From the NCBI RefSeq assembly GCF_000163895.2, contig NC_016630.1:434001-498000 (forward strand): a DNA stretch of 64,000 bases, in the 5' to 3' direction. A program made the translations under genes and the position numbers. This document shows, piece after piece, positions 34,039 through 44,800 of this stretch (position 1 is the first letter of the stretch; every line of letters begins with the position of its first letter). The notes beneath the pieces were generated by a model that was not told the DNA's origin, searched no databases, and was given only the letters and a program-made list of their open reading frames with translations. The DNA comes from Filifactor alocis ATCC 35896 (lineage in GTDB: Bacteria > Bacillota > Clostridia > Peptostreptococcales > Filifactoraceae).

Positions 34039-34552
34039 CCTCCTGATTTCCTAAAAATATCACATAGTAACAATGACCATATACCATGAGTACAAATTTA
34101 CCTAAATGAATTCATGCAGATTTTATCATACCACTCAATATCTTTTTTGCTATATCCTGTATAGTTTTGCTAACAAAAGCTTCAATACCAAAACTGCACC
34201 AAACCCTAAAATTTTAATGATTCAGCCAATAAGCTGAGTGTATTGATATAGCAACTGTATCATAACTTAAAAGAAACATCAAAAAAGTAAATACTTATTC
34301 ATTTCCGGATATATCAAAATTTTTAATTATCTATTAAGAGTTACACCTTAATCAAAATTCCAGGTTTAAAATCCAATGTAGACACTCACAAATGACTGTT
34401 CAAATATTGTAAATTCTCTGTAATTACGAAAAATACATTAACTTCAGTATTTTTCATTTTTAACTTTCACTACTGAAAGACTCTATGGAATACAATTAGA
34501 TACTGTTTCAAATAACATACAGATAGCAGCATATCAATTTTATTCACTCATT
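34039..34552. other. AT-rich intergenic region
   Basis: About 510 bases without a credible gene on either strand. I see no strong hairpin or promoter; presumably it contains the leader of the 33535-34029 gene and the 3' region of the lipoprotein gene. Confidence 0.5.
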
Positions 34553-35272
34553 TTAAACATCAGCCGGTTCTGAACGTATTTCAATAAATTCATCCTTAGT
34601 ATTATCATAGTTAAAATAATGCAACATCCACTCTCTACCTGCAAAATCCGGACTGTCAATATCCTTAAAAAAGCTTGTCGTACCAACATACAGTCCATCT
34701 TCCGATATTGCAAAATCCTCAACTTCACCTGAAATATTTGTTCTAAAATACTTTCCATCTTTTACACCAAAGACATGTGCCAACGAGCCCGGACCACCGA
34801 AATTTTCTATCCAAACAAAGAACTTTTCATCGTCTTGTCCTACTATTTCTCCGTCTCCCACAAAATCATTTTTAACCCATGTTTCTACTACAAAATCTTC
34901 CTTTTTAGGATAAGGAATCTCCTCACAGTTTCCTTTACCATTTATAAAATACAACTTTGCTACACGTTCATCAGCAGCAGTACTCTCATCTGCGGATACC
35001 CCAAAAGCTTCAAGAGTTCCATCATTATCATAATCTGCACAAAGAAAACTAAGCTCCCTGTTCCCATTCACTATATTTTTTTGAAAAATTTTATGTAAAT
35101 CTGCTTCCTGAATATTTTTATCTTCTTGAGCAACTTGATGTACTGCTATATTATTTTTGCTACCGGAATCATCTTCATAAGACGCATCGCTATTCTTAGA
35201 TAAATTATTACATGCACCAAAAATTACCGGTATTGTCATCAATGCCGTAATAAATATCCATTGTTTTTTCAT
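34553..35272 (-). CDS. Predicted lipoprotein with FG-GAP-like segment
   Basis: A 239-residue protein with a lipoprotein signal peptide ending in the lipobox IFGAC. After a Ser/Asp-rich linker it contains FLCADYDNDGTLEAFG, an Asp-rich loop like calcium-binding FG-GAP/VCBS repeats, and beta-rich sequence to the end. The ATG at 35272 has a GGGGGAG six bases upstream; the frame is open further upstream but without a signal peptide. Likely surface exposed; role unknown. Confidence 0.7.
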   Translation of the reverse strand: MKKQWIFITALMTIPVIFGACNNLSKNSDASYEDDSGSKNNIAVHQVAQEDKNIQEADLHKIFQKNIVNGNRELSFLCADYDNDGTLEAFGVSADESTAADERVAKLYFINGKGNCEEIPYPKKEDFVVETWVKNDFVGDGEIVGQDDEKFFVWIENFGGPGSLAHVFGVKDGKYFRTNISGEVEDFAISEDGLYVGTTSFFKDIDSPDFAGREWMLHYFNYDNTKDEFIEIRSEPADV

Positions 35273-35380
35273 CATAATCTCCCCCAACACTATATTCAAA
35301 TCAACCCATACTTCCTTTCGGCATATACCATATAACACTAACAAAAACATTATAACACTACTCTGTAGAAAAATAACCAT

Positions 35381-35792
35381 ATCTTGCTAAAAAACTAATG
35401 TACTACATTAACCATAGTTCTCTATTCTGTATATTGTGATGTGTTATATCATTTAACAACCTCCCACGCAATACTTATAATCCGATACTTGACTAAAACA
35501 AAAGATTATTTTATACTTCACTGTGGTAGATACAATTGCAAATTAATTGGTATGGACTTTTTTTATCATAAGAACACCATGACAAGGGAAATCAATCGGT
35601 TTTATGTGTACAAAATATCCTATCTAAATAATTTGTATTAATTTTTTCGAAATGGTAACAATTGAGATTCTTAAAATTTCAGTTACATATAATAATTCTA
35701 TAACTGTTTTTCACAGATTATTACACAACACACCATATTCAAAAAATTTCTACCATACAATTTCATACTTAAATTATATTGGAGGTCAATTT
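35381..35792. other. Divergent intergenic region
   Basis: Roughly 400 AT-rich bases between the minus-strand lipoprotein and a plus-strand membrane protein. It should contain both promoters. The frame open from 35652 has no ribosome binding site until 35781, so I leave it non-coding. Confidence 0.5.
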
Positions 35793-36926
35793 ATGGAAAA
35801 GAAGATGTTTCAAACAGGAAGAGGTTTTGCAATTATAAAGGCAATACTTCTGGCGATTATCATTGTATTTTTTAGTGTTTTGGGAATGTTTATGGTAAAA
35901 CTTAATTTTACAGGAGAGCATGTTGAAGATGCACACACATTCGGAGACTATGTGTACTTGGATGCAGTTTATGCAAGTGATCTATTCGGAACAGATCATG
36001 CAGGAAACCGATATATGTTTGTATCCATAAAGGATGAAGAAAAAGATGAGATGCATGATTATATGTTTGGTATTTCTGAAAAAGATTTTGTCGAAACAGG
36101 ACTTGACAAACTTGTAGAGGCTACCTATTCAAAAGAACCGATAGAAATCCAACCTATTCACCTGACGGCTTATATAGAAAAATCAGATGCAGAATTGGAT
36201 AAACTTGCATCAGAAGCTTATATCCATTATGTTGGAGATGAAACGATAACAGATCCAATGGAATATCTTGGAAATTTTTGTTTAGTGTACTCAAATGACA
36301 GCGCGCTTCAACGTATGGGATTTGGAGACTGGATAATGTATCTATTCGTTGCAATCATAATTATTATGTCTGCTTTCGAGATGGTTAAAATCATAAAAAA
36401 ACAAATGAAAAAAGAGAATAAAATTGCACTTTGCAAAGAACTCTATGAACGGGATAAAGAATATGCGCAAGGATTGTCTGAAGTTGATATGTCGGACACT
36501 GTATTCTATAAACAGCTGAAATGCTACATTACTCCAAATTATATTGTGACATTTCAAGATGGATTGGAAGTATTCCGAATTGAAGATATTAAAGAACTAT
36601 ATGGCTATGATGAAGTAAATCACAGTGTGTTATTGGGAATTTTGTTTGGATGGTTTGCAAGTCGTAGATCAAACCACTATTTGGCAGCTGTTACATCTGA
36701 TAATGAACTTCATCTTTTTGCAAAAACATCAATGGTAGGAAAACTTCATAACCAAGTAGTATCACACTTGATACAAAAGAATCCTGAAATTCTTTTAGGA
36801 AGAAAGGGTGTTGCCGTTTCTGACTTAGAACAAGATTTAACTAACTTAAAACTCTCTAAAATATCCGGATTTTATGGAGATTCCAGTGTTTGGAAAGGAC
36901 GTGTAAAAGAAACATTTATTTCTTAA
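35793..36926 (+). CDS. Two-pass membrane protein with C-terminal PH-like domain
   Basis: A 377-residue protein. One helix near the N-terminus (AIIKAILLAIIIVFFSVLGM) and one near residue 185 (WIMYLFVAIIIIMSAFEM) enclose an extracytoplasmic domain of about 140 residues. The cytoplasmic C-terminus holds CYITPNYIVTFQDGLEVFRI, a beta-rich segment reminiscent of PH-like domains. TTGGAGG precedes the chosen ATG. Family not recognised. It is the only plus-strand gene in this cluster and ends at a bidirectional terminator. Confidence 0.65.
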   Translation: MEKKMFQTGRGFAIIKAILLAIIIVFFSVLGMFMVKLNFTGEHVEDAHTFGDYVYLDAVYASDLFGTDHAGNRYMFVSIKDEEKDEMHDYMFGISEKDFVETGLDKLVEATYSKEPIEIQPIHLTAYIEKSDAELDKLASEAYIHYVGDETITDPMEYLGNFCLVYSNDSALQRMGFGDWIMYLFVAIIIIMSAFEMVKIIKKQMKKENKIALCKELYERDKEYAQGLSEVDMSDTVFYKQLKCYITPNYIVTFQDGLEVFRIEDIKELYGYDEVNHSVLLGILFGWFASRRSNHYLAAVTSDNELHLFAKTSMVGKLHNQVVSHLIQKNPEILLGRKGVAVSDLEQDLTNLKLSKISGFYGDSSVWKGRVKETFIS

Positions 36927-36984
36927 ATACTACAATAGACTACACTATCAATTTTTGATTCTGTCATAAACTTGATAAACTGAG

Positions 36985-37014
36985 AAAGCCCCCGCACAAA
37001 TGCGGGGACTTTTC
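36985..37014. terminator. Bidirectional terminator between convergent genes
   Basis: CCCCGCA (36990-36996) pairs with TGCGGGG (37001-37007) around CAAA, with a T tract on the plus side and GGCTTTC on the minus side. It separates the membrane protein gene ending at 36926 from the hydrolase gene ending at 37013. Confidence 0.85.
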
Positions 37015-37873
37015 ACATTTTAAGGTAACCTTTCTTTACATTTTCTTCTGTATCATCACTTTCATCAAAACCATCATAAGGAGCTTTCGAATCGTGAACT
37101 TTTGGTTTTCTCCTTAATGCATTGCAAATTTCATCTGTATGAGCAAAAGCAAAGTCAATATCATCAGTCCACCCGGTATGTCCCGTAATAATCTTTAACT
37201 TAAGATTTCTTTTTCTAAGTATTTCTTCCAATCTTTTAAGAGATTTCACCTGCAGTTTTCTATCTTCTGCAAGCGTATTTAAAAATGCATATCCGCCATC
37301 TGCTCCAAACCAAATGGTATCTCCTGTAAATAAATAAACATCATCAATCAAATATACAAGGTGTCCCCAACTATGTCCGGGAACAAGAAAAGCTTCTATC
37401 TTAATATTCCCAAGATAAAATACTTGTCCATCGTCAATTAAAACTTTCTTGTTATCAATGTTCACTTGAGGCAATTTATGCAATCCCCAAAAAACTTTAC
37501 GACATTTACGACCTTCTAAATACTCATTTTCAATTTTTCCAATATATATTGTTGCTTCACTGAATAATCTGTCACTATCTGTTTCAATAGCTCCAACATG
37601 GTCCGTATCCTGATGGGTAATTAAAATATCCTTGATATCTTTCGGATTGATATGAATCCAACGCATCTTTTCCGCAAGTCTGTCATAGTTATAACCTGCA
37701 TCAATCATAATCGTATGACCATCTTTTGTATAAAAATAAACATTAGCCACATATTCCCTAATACAACCCACTTTTTCATCAATAAAGCCTGTATTCAAAG
37801 GTTTAAATATTTCTTTTCCACGAAATACAAAAGACATAAATTTTACTTGAAAATTTGAATCTTTTTTTGCCAT
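37013..37873 (-). CDS. Metallo-beta-lactamase-fold hydrolase
   Basis: A 286-residue protein of the MBL superfamily (lactonase/glyoxalase II-like). The metal-binding motif reads LITHQDTDHVGA: the usual HxHxDH has Asp in place of the second His, a variant I know from several Firmicute members. Further ligands are VPGHSWGHLVYL, FTGDTIWFG and ITGHTGWTDD. Substrate unknown; quorum-signal lactones and glutathione or bacillithiol thioesters are typical for relatives. I start it at MAKKDSNF (37873) rather than at the upstream ATGs that lack homology to the fold. Confidence 0.8.
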   Translation of the reverse strand: MAKKDSNFQVKFMSFVFRGKEIFKPLNTGFIDEKVGCIREYVANVYFYTKDGHTIMIDAGYNYDRLAEKMRWIHINPKDIKDILITHQDTDHVGAIETDSDRLFSEATIYIGKIENEYLEGRKCRKVFWGLHKLPQVNIDNKKVLIDDGQVFYLGNIKIEAFLVPGHSWGHLVYLIDDVYLFTGDTIWFGADGGYAFLNTLAEDRKLQVKSLKRLEEILRKRNLKLKIITGHTGWTDDIDFAFAHTDEICNALRRKPKVHDSKAPYDGFDESDDTEENVKKGYLKM

Positions 37874-37933
37874 GATAATTCGCCTATATTCCTTTCTGAA
37901 CTGAACTATAATAGATGAATACACCATCATCAC

Positions 37934-38173
37934 AAACTTACCCAGCTATCCTGTAACAATGCAACTACAGAAAAATAGATATCATCTGATGTCTAATATA
38001 ACTTGCAATAGATATTGATAATTTTTTGAGAACAAATTGATAAACCACTATGACTTTGTCAAAAAGTTAAAAGTTATTAGAAAAGAAAGTCTAACATCCT
38101 ACTCATCCAACTTCTCTCTATATTCTATGTAAAATAAGTTAATATGATGCATAACATTACAAAAATTTTTATA
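37934..38173. other. Region between hydrolase and CRISPR trailer
   Basis: AT-rich; nothing recognisable apart from the decaying distal end of the CRISPR array at its right edge. Confidence 0.4.
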
Positions 38174-39908
38174 TTCCACTACTCTCAAACAAAATTTATG
38201 ACGCATATGATTATTTTTATGTTTGACTACCATATGAAATTACACTACTCTCAAACAACAGCACAGGCGGAAGCGTTGAAGAGTTAGTTTGACTACCATA
38301 TGAAATTACACTACTCTCAAACCATCACTCAAATTCTTAGCTTTATGTTCAAGTTTGACTACCATATGAAATTACACTACTCTCAAACGGTTATGTTTTT
38401 AGGCATCTACTTTTGATTGGTTTGACTACCATATGAAATTACACTACTCTCAAACCCATTTTAGTAGGATTATCTTTTAAACTACAGTTTGACTACCATA
38501 TGAAATTACACTACTCTCAAACGGTGGATGTCGTTGCCTAAATTACCGAAATGTTTGACTACCATATGAAATTACACTACTCTCAAACAACCGCTAAATA
38601 TTTTACGATTATACATCAGTTTGACTACCATATGAAATTACACTACTCTCAAACAACCGCTAAATATTTTACGATTATACATCAGTTTGACTACCATATG
38701 AAATTACACTACTCTCAAACTTCGTCTGTTCATCACATTTTAGAAAGCTTGTTTGACTACCATATGAAATTACACTACTCTCAAACGAAAGATTAGAATA
38801 TCTGACACAACATTTTGTTTGACTACCATATGAAATTACACTACTCTCAAACATTCCACAAGTCTGGCGGTGCAAAGGTGCAGTTTGACTACCATATGAA
38901 ATTACACTACTCTCAAACTGCGTTCCTGCTGCAATCCCTAATACGAATGTTTGACTACCATATGAAATTACACTACTCTCAAACATGAAATAGGGGTATC
39001 GGTTCAAGAGCAAAGTTTGACTACCATATGAAATTACACTACTCTCAAACTTGCCACAGGAGATTAGACCAAACCACAGAGTTTGACTACCATATGAAAT
39101 TACACTACTCTCAAACAACTACACCCGTATGATTAAAAGTAAAAGGGTTTGACTACCATATGAAATTACACTACTCTCAAACATTGGGAAAAGAATTAAT
39201 AAACCAACCAAAGTTTGACTACCATATGAAATTACACTACTCTCAAACACATAATAAAAGACTTGCTTGAAATCGTGGGTTTGACTACCATATGAAATTA
39301 CACTACTCTCAAACTTACAATTCCATCTTTGTTAGAATCATATTGTTTGACTACCATATGAAATTACACTACTCTCAAACAAAAGAAAGCTTGTCCGTCA
39401 TAGCATTTGTGTTTGACTACCATATGAAATTACACTACTCTCAAACAAAAGAAAGCTTGTCCGTCATAGCATTTGTGTTTGACTACCATATGAAATTACA
39501 CTACTCTCAAACTACTTGATGAGCCCACTCCAGCTGCATTGGGTTTGACTACCATATGAAATTACACTACTCTCAAACAATATCGATTGACTTCCGCTTC
39601 TTACCAATGTTTGACTACCATATGAAATTACACTACTCTCAAACGACAAGGAGTTGCGTTAAATATTACTGGAAGTTTGACTACCATATGAAATTACACT
39701 ACTCTCAAACAAAAGAAAGCTTGTCCGTCATAGCATTTGTGTTTGACTACCATATGAAATTACACTACTCTCAAACAAAAGAAAGCTTGTCCGTCATAGC
39801 ATTTGTGTTTGACTACCATATGAAATTACACTACTCTCAAACCATCATCCGCTCCGGCATAACCGCCGATTTGTTTGACTACCATATGAAATTACACTAC
39901 TCTCAAAC
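38174..39908 (-). CRISPR. Type II-A CRISPR array, 26 full repeats plus one degenerate
   Basis: Identical 36-bp repeats, on the minus strand beginning GTTTGAGAGTAGTG and ending GGTAGTCAAAC, start every 66-67 bases from 38221 to 39873. Spacers are 30 bases (two of 31). The partial copy at 38174-38190 keeps only the first part of the repeat in crRNA orientation, as expected at the old, leader-distal end. Direction is therefore leftward, the same as the cas operon. One spacer occurs four times (39381, 39447, 39711, 39777) and another twice in a row (38589, 38655). By eye no spacer matches other parts of this window. Confidence 0.98.
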
Positions 39909-39961
39909 TCAATTTGAAAATAAACGCCACTACTACGCCCGTATTACATATGGTAGTTTCT
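39909..39961 (-). promoter_or_regulatory. CRISPR leader with an anti-repeat-like segment
   Basis: Only 53 bases separate the csn2 stop from the first repeat, so any longer leader must include the end of csn2. On the transcribed minus strand the region contains CTACCATATG followed by TAAT. That 10-mer is the reverse complement of the repeat core CATATGGTAG, so leader RNA could pair with repeat RNA. The last leader bases are AAATTGA. I see no clear promoter. Confidence 0.6.
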
Positions 39962-40630
39962 TTATATTTCACATAAATCTATATCTATTATAGTTTGTTT
40001 CTTAGGACTTTCCAAGTCAATTTGATGACTTTCCACAAACAAAAATAATATTTTTTGTGAGAATTGATGTTGCCTCAAATATTCGAAATCTATCTTTGTT
40101 AAAAAGCCTGAACATCCTACCAAAATAAAGATATTCTTATGTAATAATTCAAACATTGTTTTGCTATAATCAATCAACCGTTCAACAAATCGTCCTTCTT
40201 CCTCTTTCAACCGGATATCCATCAGTTTCAAAATATCCTCTACTTCAACATAATCAAGATACTCTATATCATATTCCAACTCTAAATATATTTTAGAACA
40301 TAAAGACACAAGGCTACCGGAAATATCAATAAAGTCTTCTGCCAAATAGGAATCTTGAACCTTTTCTAAAACATACTCCAGTAGTTTTTTCTGAATTTCC
40401 TTTGTATGATACGAAATACTCATCGGAGAAAATAAAATATCTACTTGTTTGGCAAAATTTATTTTCTCAAACTTTTCAAAAATAGAAACATCCTCTGTTA
40501 TTTTTTGTTTTGCAGAATGGATTGACAAAACAAAATCTTCCAACTTAACAGGATTCTCTATCACTAAAAAGTTTAATCTTTCTTCTTCTAATTCAATATC
40601 CATATTCAAGTCATAGTACACTAAGTTCAC
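39962..40630 (-). CDS. csn2: Csn2, type II-A adaptation protein
   Basis: A 222-residue acidic protein starting [17 protein letters not shown], with the Csn2-type segments [13 protein letters not shown] and [13 protein letters not shown]. Csn2 is a ring-forming DNA-end-binding protein needed for spacer acquisition and defines subtype II-A. It is coupled to cas2 by a 4-base overlap and is the last cas gene before the array. Length matches the short Csn2 group. Confidence 0.92.
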
Positions 40631-40947
40631 AAAATCACCAACCTATCATCTGAATCTACAACATTACTTCGCTTCTCTCCACACAGATATTCCATCTTTG
40701 CAAATTGTTTCTCTGTCACCATAATCATTTGAACCAGTCCTGATTTAGGTTTATGCTTTCGGATAGAACTTAACACGGAACTTGCTACGGTTTGGTTTAA
40801 TACTAATTTACAATAGACGCTTTCCTGCATCATCAAAAAACCTTTTTTTATTAAAAATTTTCGAAAATCTCGATAGTCTCTTTTATCTTCTAAGGTAATT
40901 GTAGGCAAATCAAAAAATACTATAATTCTCATATATCTATAACTCAT
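40627..40947 (-). CDS. cas2: Cas2, spacer acquisition protein
   Basis: A 106-residue Cas2. The start [15 protein letters not shown] is that of type II-A Cas2 proteins, with the conserved Asp after the first strand, and the C-terminal [14 protein letters not shown] is also typical. The chosen ATG overlaps the end of cas1 by 11 bases; the alternative at 40932 (MRIIVFF) would lose the conserved first residues. Cas2 forms the integrase core with Cas1. Confidence 0.93.
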
Positions 40948-41815
40948 TGGTATAAAATTTGATATATGAAGTATCTTCATAATGTAATGCTTCAAAAATG
41001 CTTTTGCAATATAACTTAATAGCATTGTTTACATAAGACACCTTACTATCAATTCTTACTTCTCCATTTAAGATACTTACTAATTCATATTTATTGTGAC
41101 TATCGAAATTTTCTAAATTTAAAGTGAGCACTTTTCGATCTACTATAATACGAAACGGTTCCATCAAATCAGAAGCTAAATTAAACGAATTAAACCGACT
41201 GCTATGCCATAATCCAATCTGTGTCAAATAACCGTTGGACACAATTTCACGATTAAAACAGGACAATAAGATATTGTATCCATAATTCAAGGCAGCATTA
41301 ATTGTATTTTCATCATTTCTTGTAAAGTCAATCCCAAACACTGTATTAAAATATACTTTTGCAGCATGGCCTTCACGATTATTTTTATCACCCGGTTCCA
41401 TTTCTTCAATATAAGTTTTTAACAATTCCGCTCTGTCAAAGTTTTGGTATTCTTCCAAAAGTTCCATCTGATTTTTAATTTTTTCTTTTACGATTTCTGT
41501 CCAAACAAGTTGTTTGATTTCATCACTCCAACTCACTTGTTCTCTTACTTTCAGACTTGTGTCATGACTTCCATGATAAGGTAGCAGTTCTGACTGTGGA
41601 TTATGATTGGCATCGCAGAATATGATTTTGACTTTATTTTTCACTAATTCAGAAATCAGTGTCGTTGTCAAGGAGACTCTCGTAGACTCAATCATCAAAA
41701 AGCCAATATCCGGAATATAGACTCGGTCTGTCCCATCCTGCTTACGGACTACAAGATAATCCATCTTGTAGTCCAGTTTTGCATGACCTGTAATAATTAC
41801 TTCTCTCCAACTCAT
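40937..41815 (-). CDS. cas1: Cas1, CRISPR integrase
   Basis: A 292-residue Cas1. The catalytic metal ligands are recognisable: Glu in [12 protein letters not shown], His in [12 protein letters not shown] and Glu in ASDLMEPFR. The N-terminal beta domain contains [17 protein letters not shown]. It joins new spacers to the leader-repeat junction. The start overlaps the cas9 stop by four bases (ATGA), so cas9-cas1-cas2-csn2 are translationally coupled. Confidence 0.97.
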
Positions 41816-44800
41816 AGCTCTCTCCTATTTTCATATAATCCTGTAACCGATTGATTCACCAAAATAATCTTGCTCTTTCCAATCGTATTTTTTTTGACTA
41901 CAAAACTACCTGCATTTTTAGGTAATTCTATTAGGGATAAATCTGCTTTAGTATCATTATCGCATCTTAATAAATTTAACATCTTATTAATTACGTTTAT
42001 TTTATCAATCAGGTCTTCCAATTTTATAAATTTCGGTTTGGACTTTTCTATCCTATCAGACGGATCTGCCATTCCTTTTTTATTAAATTTTTTCATTTTG
42101 GATAACAATACTTCATAGAGTTGATTCATTTTTTCATGAGTAATATGATCCCTGTTCTCATCAATCGGATAATTGCCCTTCTTTTCAACATACTTTTCAA
42201 GGAATTTTTCAATATTTCGTACCAATTCATAATTTTTTTGATCCAATTTTAGTTGTATCGCTCTTTTAAATGAAGTATCTACCTCATTTTCTCCTCTGAT
42301 TCTCAATGGATATCCGTTGATAATCAAAAGAGAATTCTTTTTAATTTTTTCAACCAATATTCTGACATTTTGATATCCCTTCTGTTCACAGTACTCCAAA
42401 AATGCAGAAGGAGAATGCTCTAACATATTTGCAATATAGATAGGCACCCCGATGATATGTCTTGCCCTATCTCCTTTCTTATCCTCAAATTCAATCAATG
42501 AAAAATAGGAAGTGTTTGCACTGAAATATCCTCCATATTTTTTTACATCCAAACCTTTCTTTAATGAAACGGTCGAATTTCCATTTTTGTTTTGTATTGT
42601 TGCATTAAATAACTCTCCTTTTTCACAGTAAGCATATTCTGTATACAAGATATTGTCACGTTCTACAATCTTTCTTATTCTGTCTAATGTTCCTCCATCA
42701 TAGGTATTTGTGTCCTCATGATACGTGCATTTTTCCCAAATCACTTCTCCATTTATAACGACATCATGCTCGAACACTTTATTTAAACTGTAGTTAGTAT
42801 CCCTATTCTTTTTCATCCACTGAATCGGATTAGATGTAAATTTTTTGTTGTATACATTTCCAACAACAATATTCAAGTATGCATCCTTCGCATGATGATA
42901 ATCGTTTACTCTTCTGGACTTCAAATAATTTAACGGTTTTTTTCGAAAATCTGACACCAAAGAAGATTTCACATAAACTACCTCTGAAGAATAGATCTGC
43001 TTGAATATATCTGCAATTGCTTTGGTGGACTGTCTTGTTTCTACCAACTGTCTTGCAATAAAACCACTTAACTCCTCATCTGTAAAATCGCCTTTTCGAG
43101 TCAATCTATCATACTTTGACTTGGTAATTAATTTTTTATTTAATAAAGAGAGCCAAAAACTGTGCATCTTCTTTTGAATATCTTCAGACAATAATTCATT
43201 CGATTTTTTTGCGTTATATGTTTTATTAACCAACACTAAGTTATCAATACTATCGTCTTTTATCTTGGATTGAGGATAAATATGATCCCGATCCCACTTT
43301 GAATTTCCTCTAATTAATTCATTGATATCAATATCATCACCACTATACATACACTTTCCAAATTGAGTATAGTATAAAAATAATTTCATACTGTTAAAAT
43401 CTCTTTCATCTCTATCTTCAATCTCTTTTATAAGTTCTCTACAATCTTCTTCACAAGCAGCATAAAGTTCTAACAATTGAGCTTTTCTGGATTTTGTTCT
43501 CTTCTTCACCTTCTCGCCACCACGAGCCATTTCAATAAAAATTTTTTTCGGTTCACAACCCATTACTTTTTTGATTTCTTCGGCAACTTGAATTGTTTGC
43601 CAAACTGCTCTCTTATTCTCCGGTGACAGAAACATTTCTTTTACCGTAGAATCATAAGTAATCTTATCTATTTTTCCTACTTTACCACTATTAAAGTCTT
43701 CAACATTGTCCATAAACGTAAATTTTTTGCTTAAAATCTGCATTAAGTTATTATCTGTTTCCCACATCGCAGTAATAATATCAAATGTTTCGCCTGTTGA
43801 AACATCACTTCCTGATATTCCTTTCAAAAACATTTTCGAGAAGTTTCCCCATCCGGAATATTGAAACCCTGTTATTTTTTTCATCTGTTCTTCGGTCAAT
43901 TGATTCGAATAATTAGCCCGAATGACTCTCTTCAACATTTCTTTATCATTTCCATAGATTGTAATCCATTTAATAATATCCTCTATCATATTTTGAATGG
44001 ATTCTTTTTCTATTTCTTCTCCAAAAATTTGTTTTTTAAAATCCAAATATGATTTTAAAGAAGTCTTGAAATCTTTGTCAAATCCGCTTAAATCATCAAT
44101 TTGAATGTCTTTATCCTGAATTTGTAAATACTCTAACAAATTTTTTCCCGTTACTTTGGATTTGTTTTCAAATAAATCTTCAAATACTTTTTGTTTTAAA
44201 GACGTTGGTAATTTTTTTCCTCTTACTTTCACATTATTCAATTCATTCAAAACCATATATTTAGAATATAGTAGAGAGTGTTTCGGAAGAACATCTTCTC
44301 CTATTAGATAGGTACATTTGTTCGTCATTCTCGTAATAAAGTTTTCATTTGATTTTTCAAAATCTATGATTTCTTCCATATTCCAAGGATAGATTCTATC
44401 TTCTCTTCCCGGTTTTCTTACCATCCATACATTAGAACCTTTTTCTTGATGTCTTGTACTCAAAGGTCCTACATAGTATGGAATTCTAAATCTAAATATA
44501 CTCTCTATCTTTTGCACAACAGAATATCCATCTTTATCTGTTTCTGTCAAAAAAGAATAGTATTTTTTGGCATTTTCCAATATTTTTTTCAATTCTACTT
44601 CATGAACTTGATGTGGAATAACTCCGTTATCCTTATTTTTTTGAATAGGAAGCAGTGTGTGATTCTTACATTCTTCTATCATCATAGTAAGGACTTCTAA
44701 ATCTTCTTTTAATGGTTCTATTTTGTCTAACAATTTTCCTAAAGATTTATAAAACTCTTCCGGATTTCTTTTTTTCTCAATCCAATACTTTTTATTGTTC

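Noticed and set aside
39311..39380. Spacers targeting either ICE in this window
   Set aside because: Reading spacers against the ICE genes by eye gave only one short partial similarity (to the relaxase gene), listed as a low-interest finding; no full match was seen.
38551..39993. Open frames running through the CRISPR array on both strands
   Set aside because: They only translate the 36-bp repeats with fixed spacers of about 30 bases; no ribosome binding sites.
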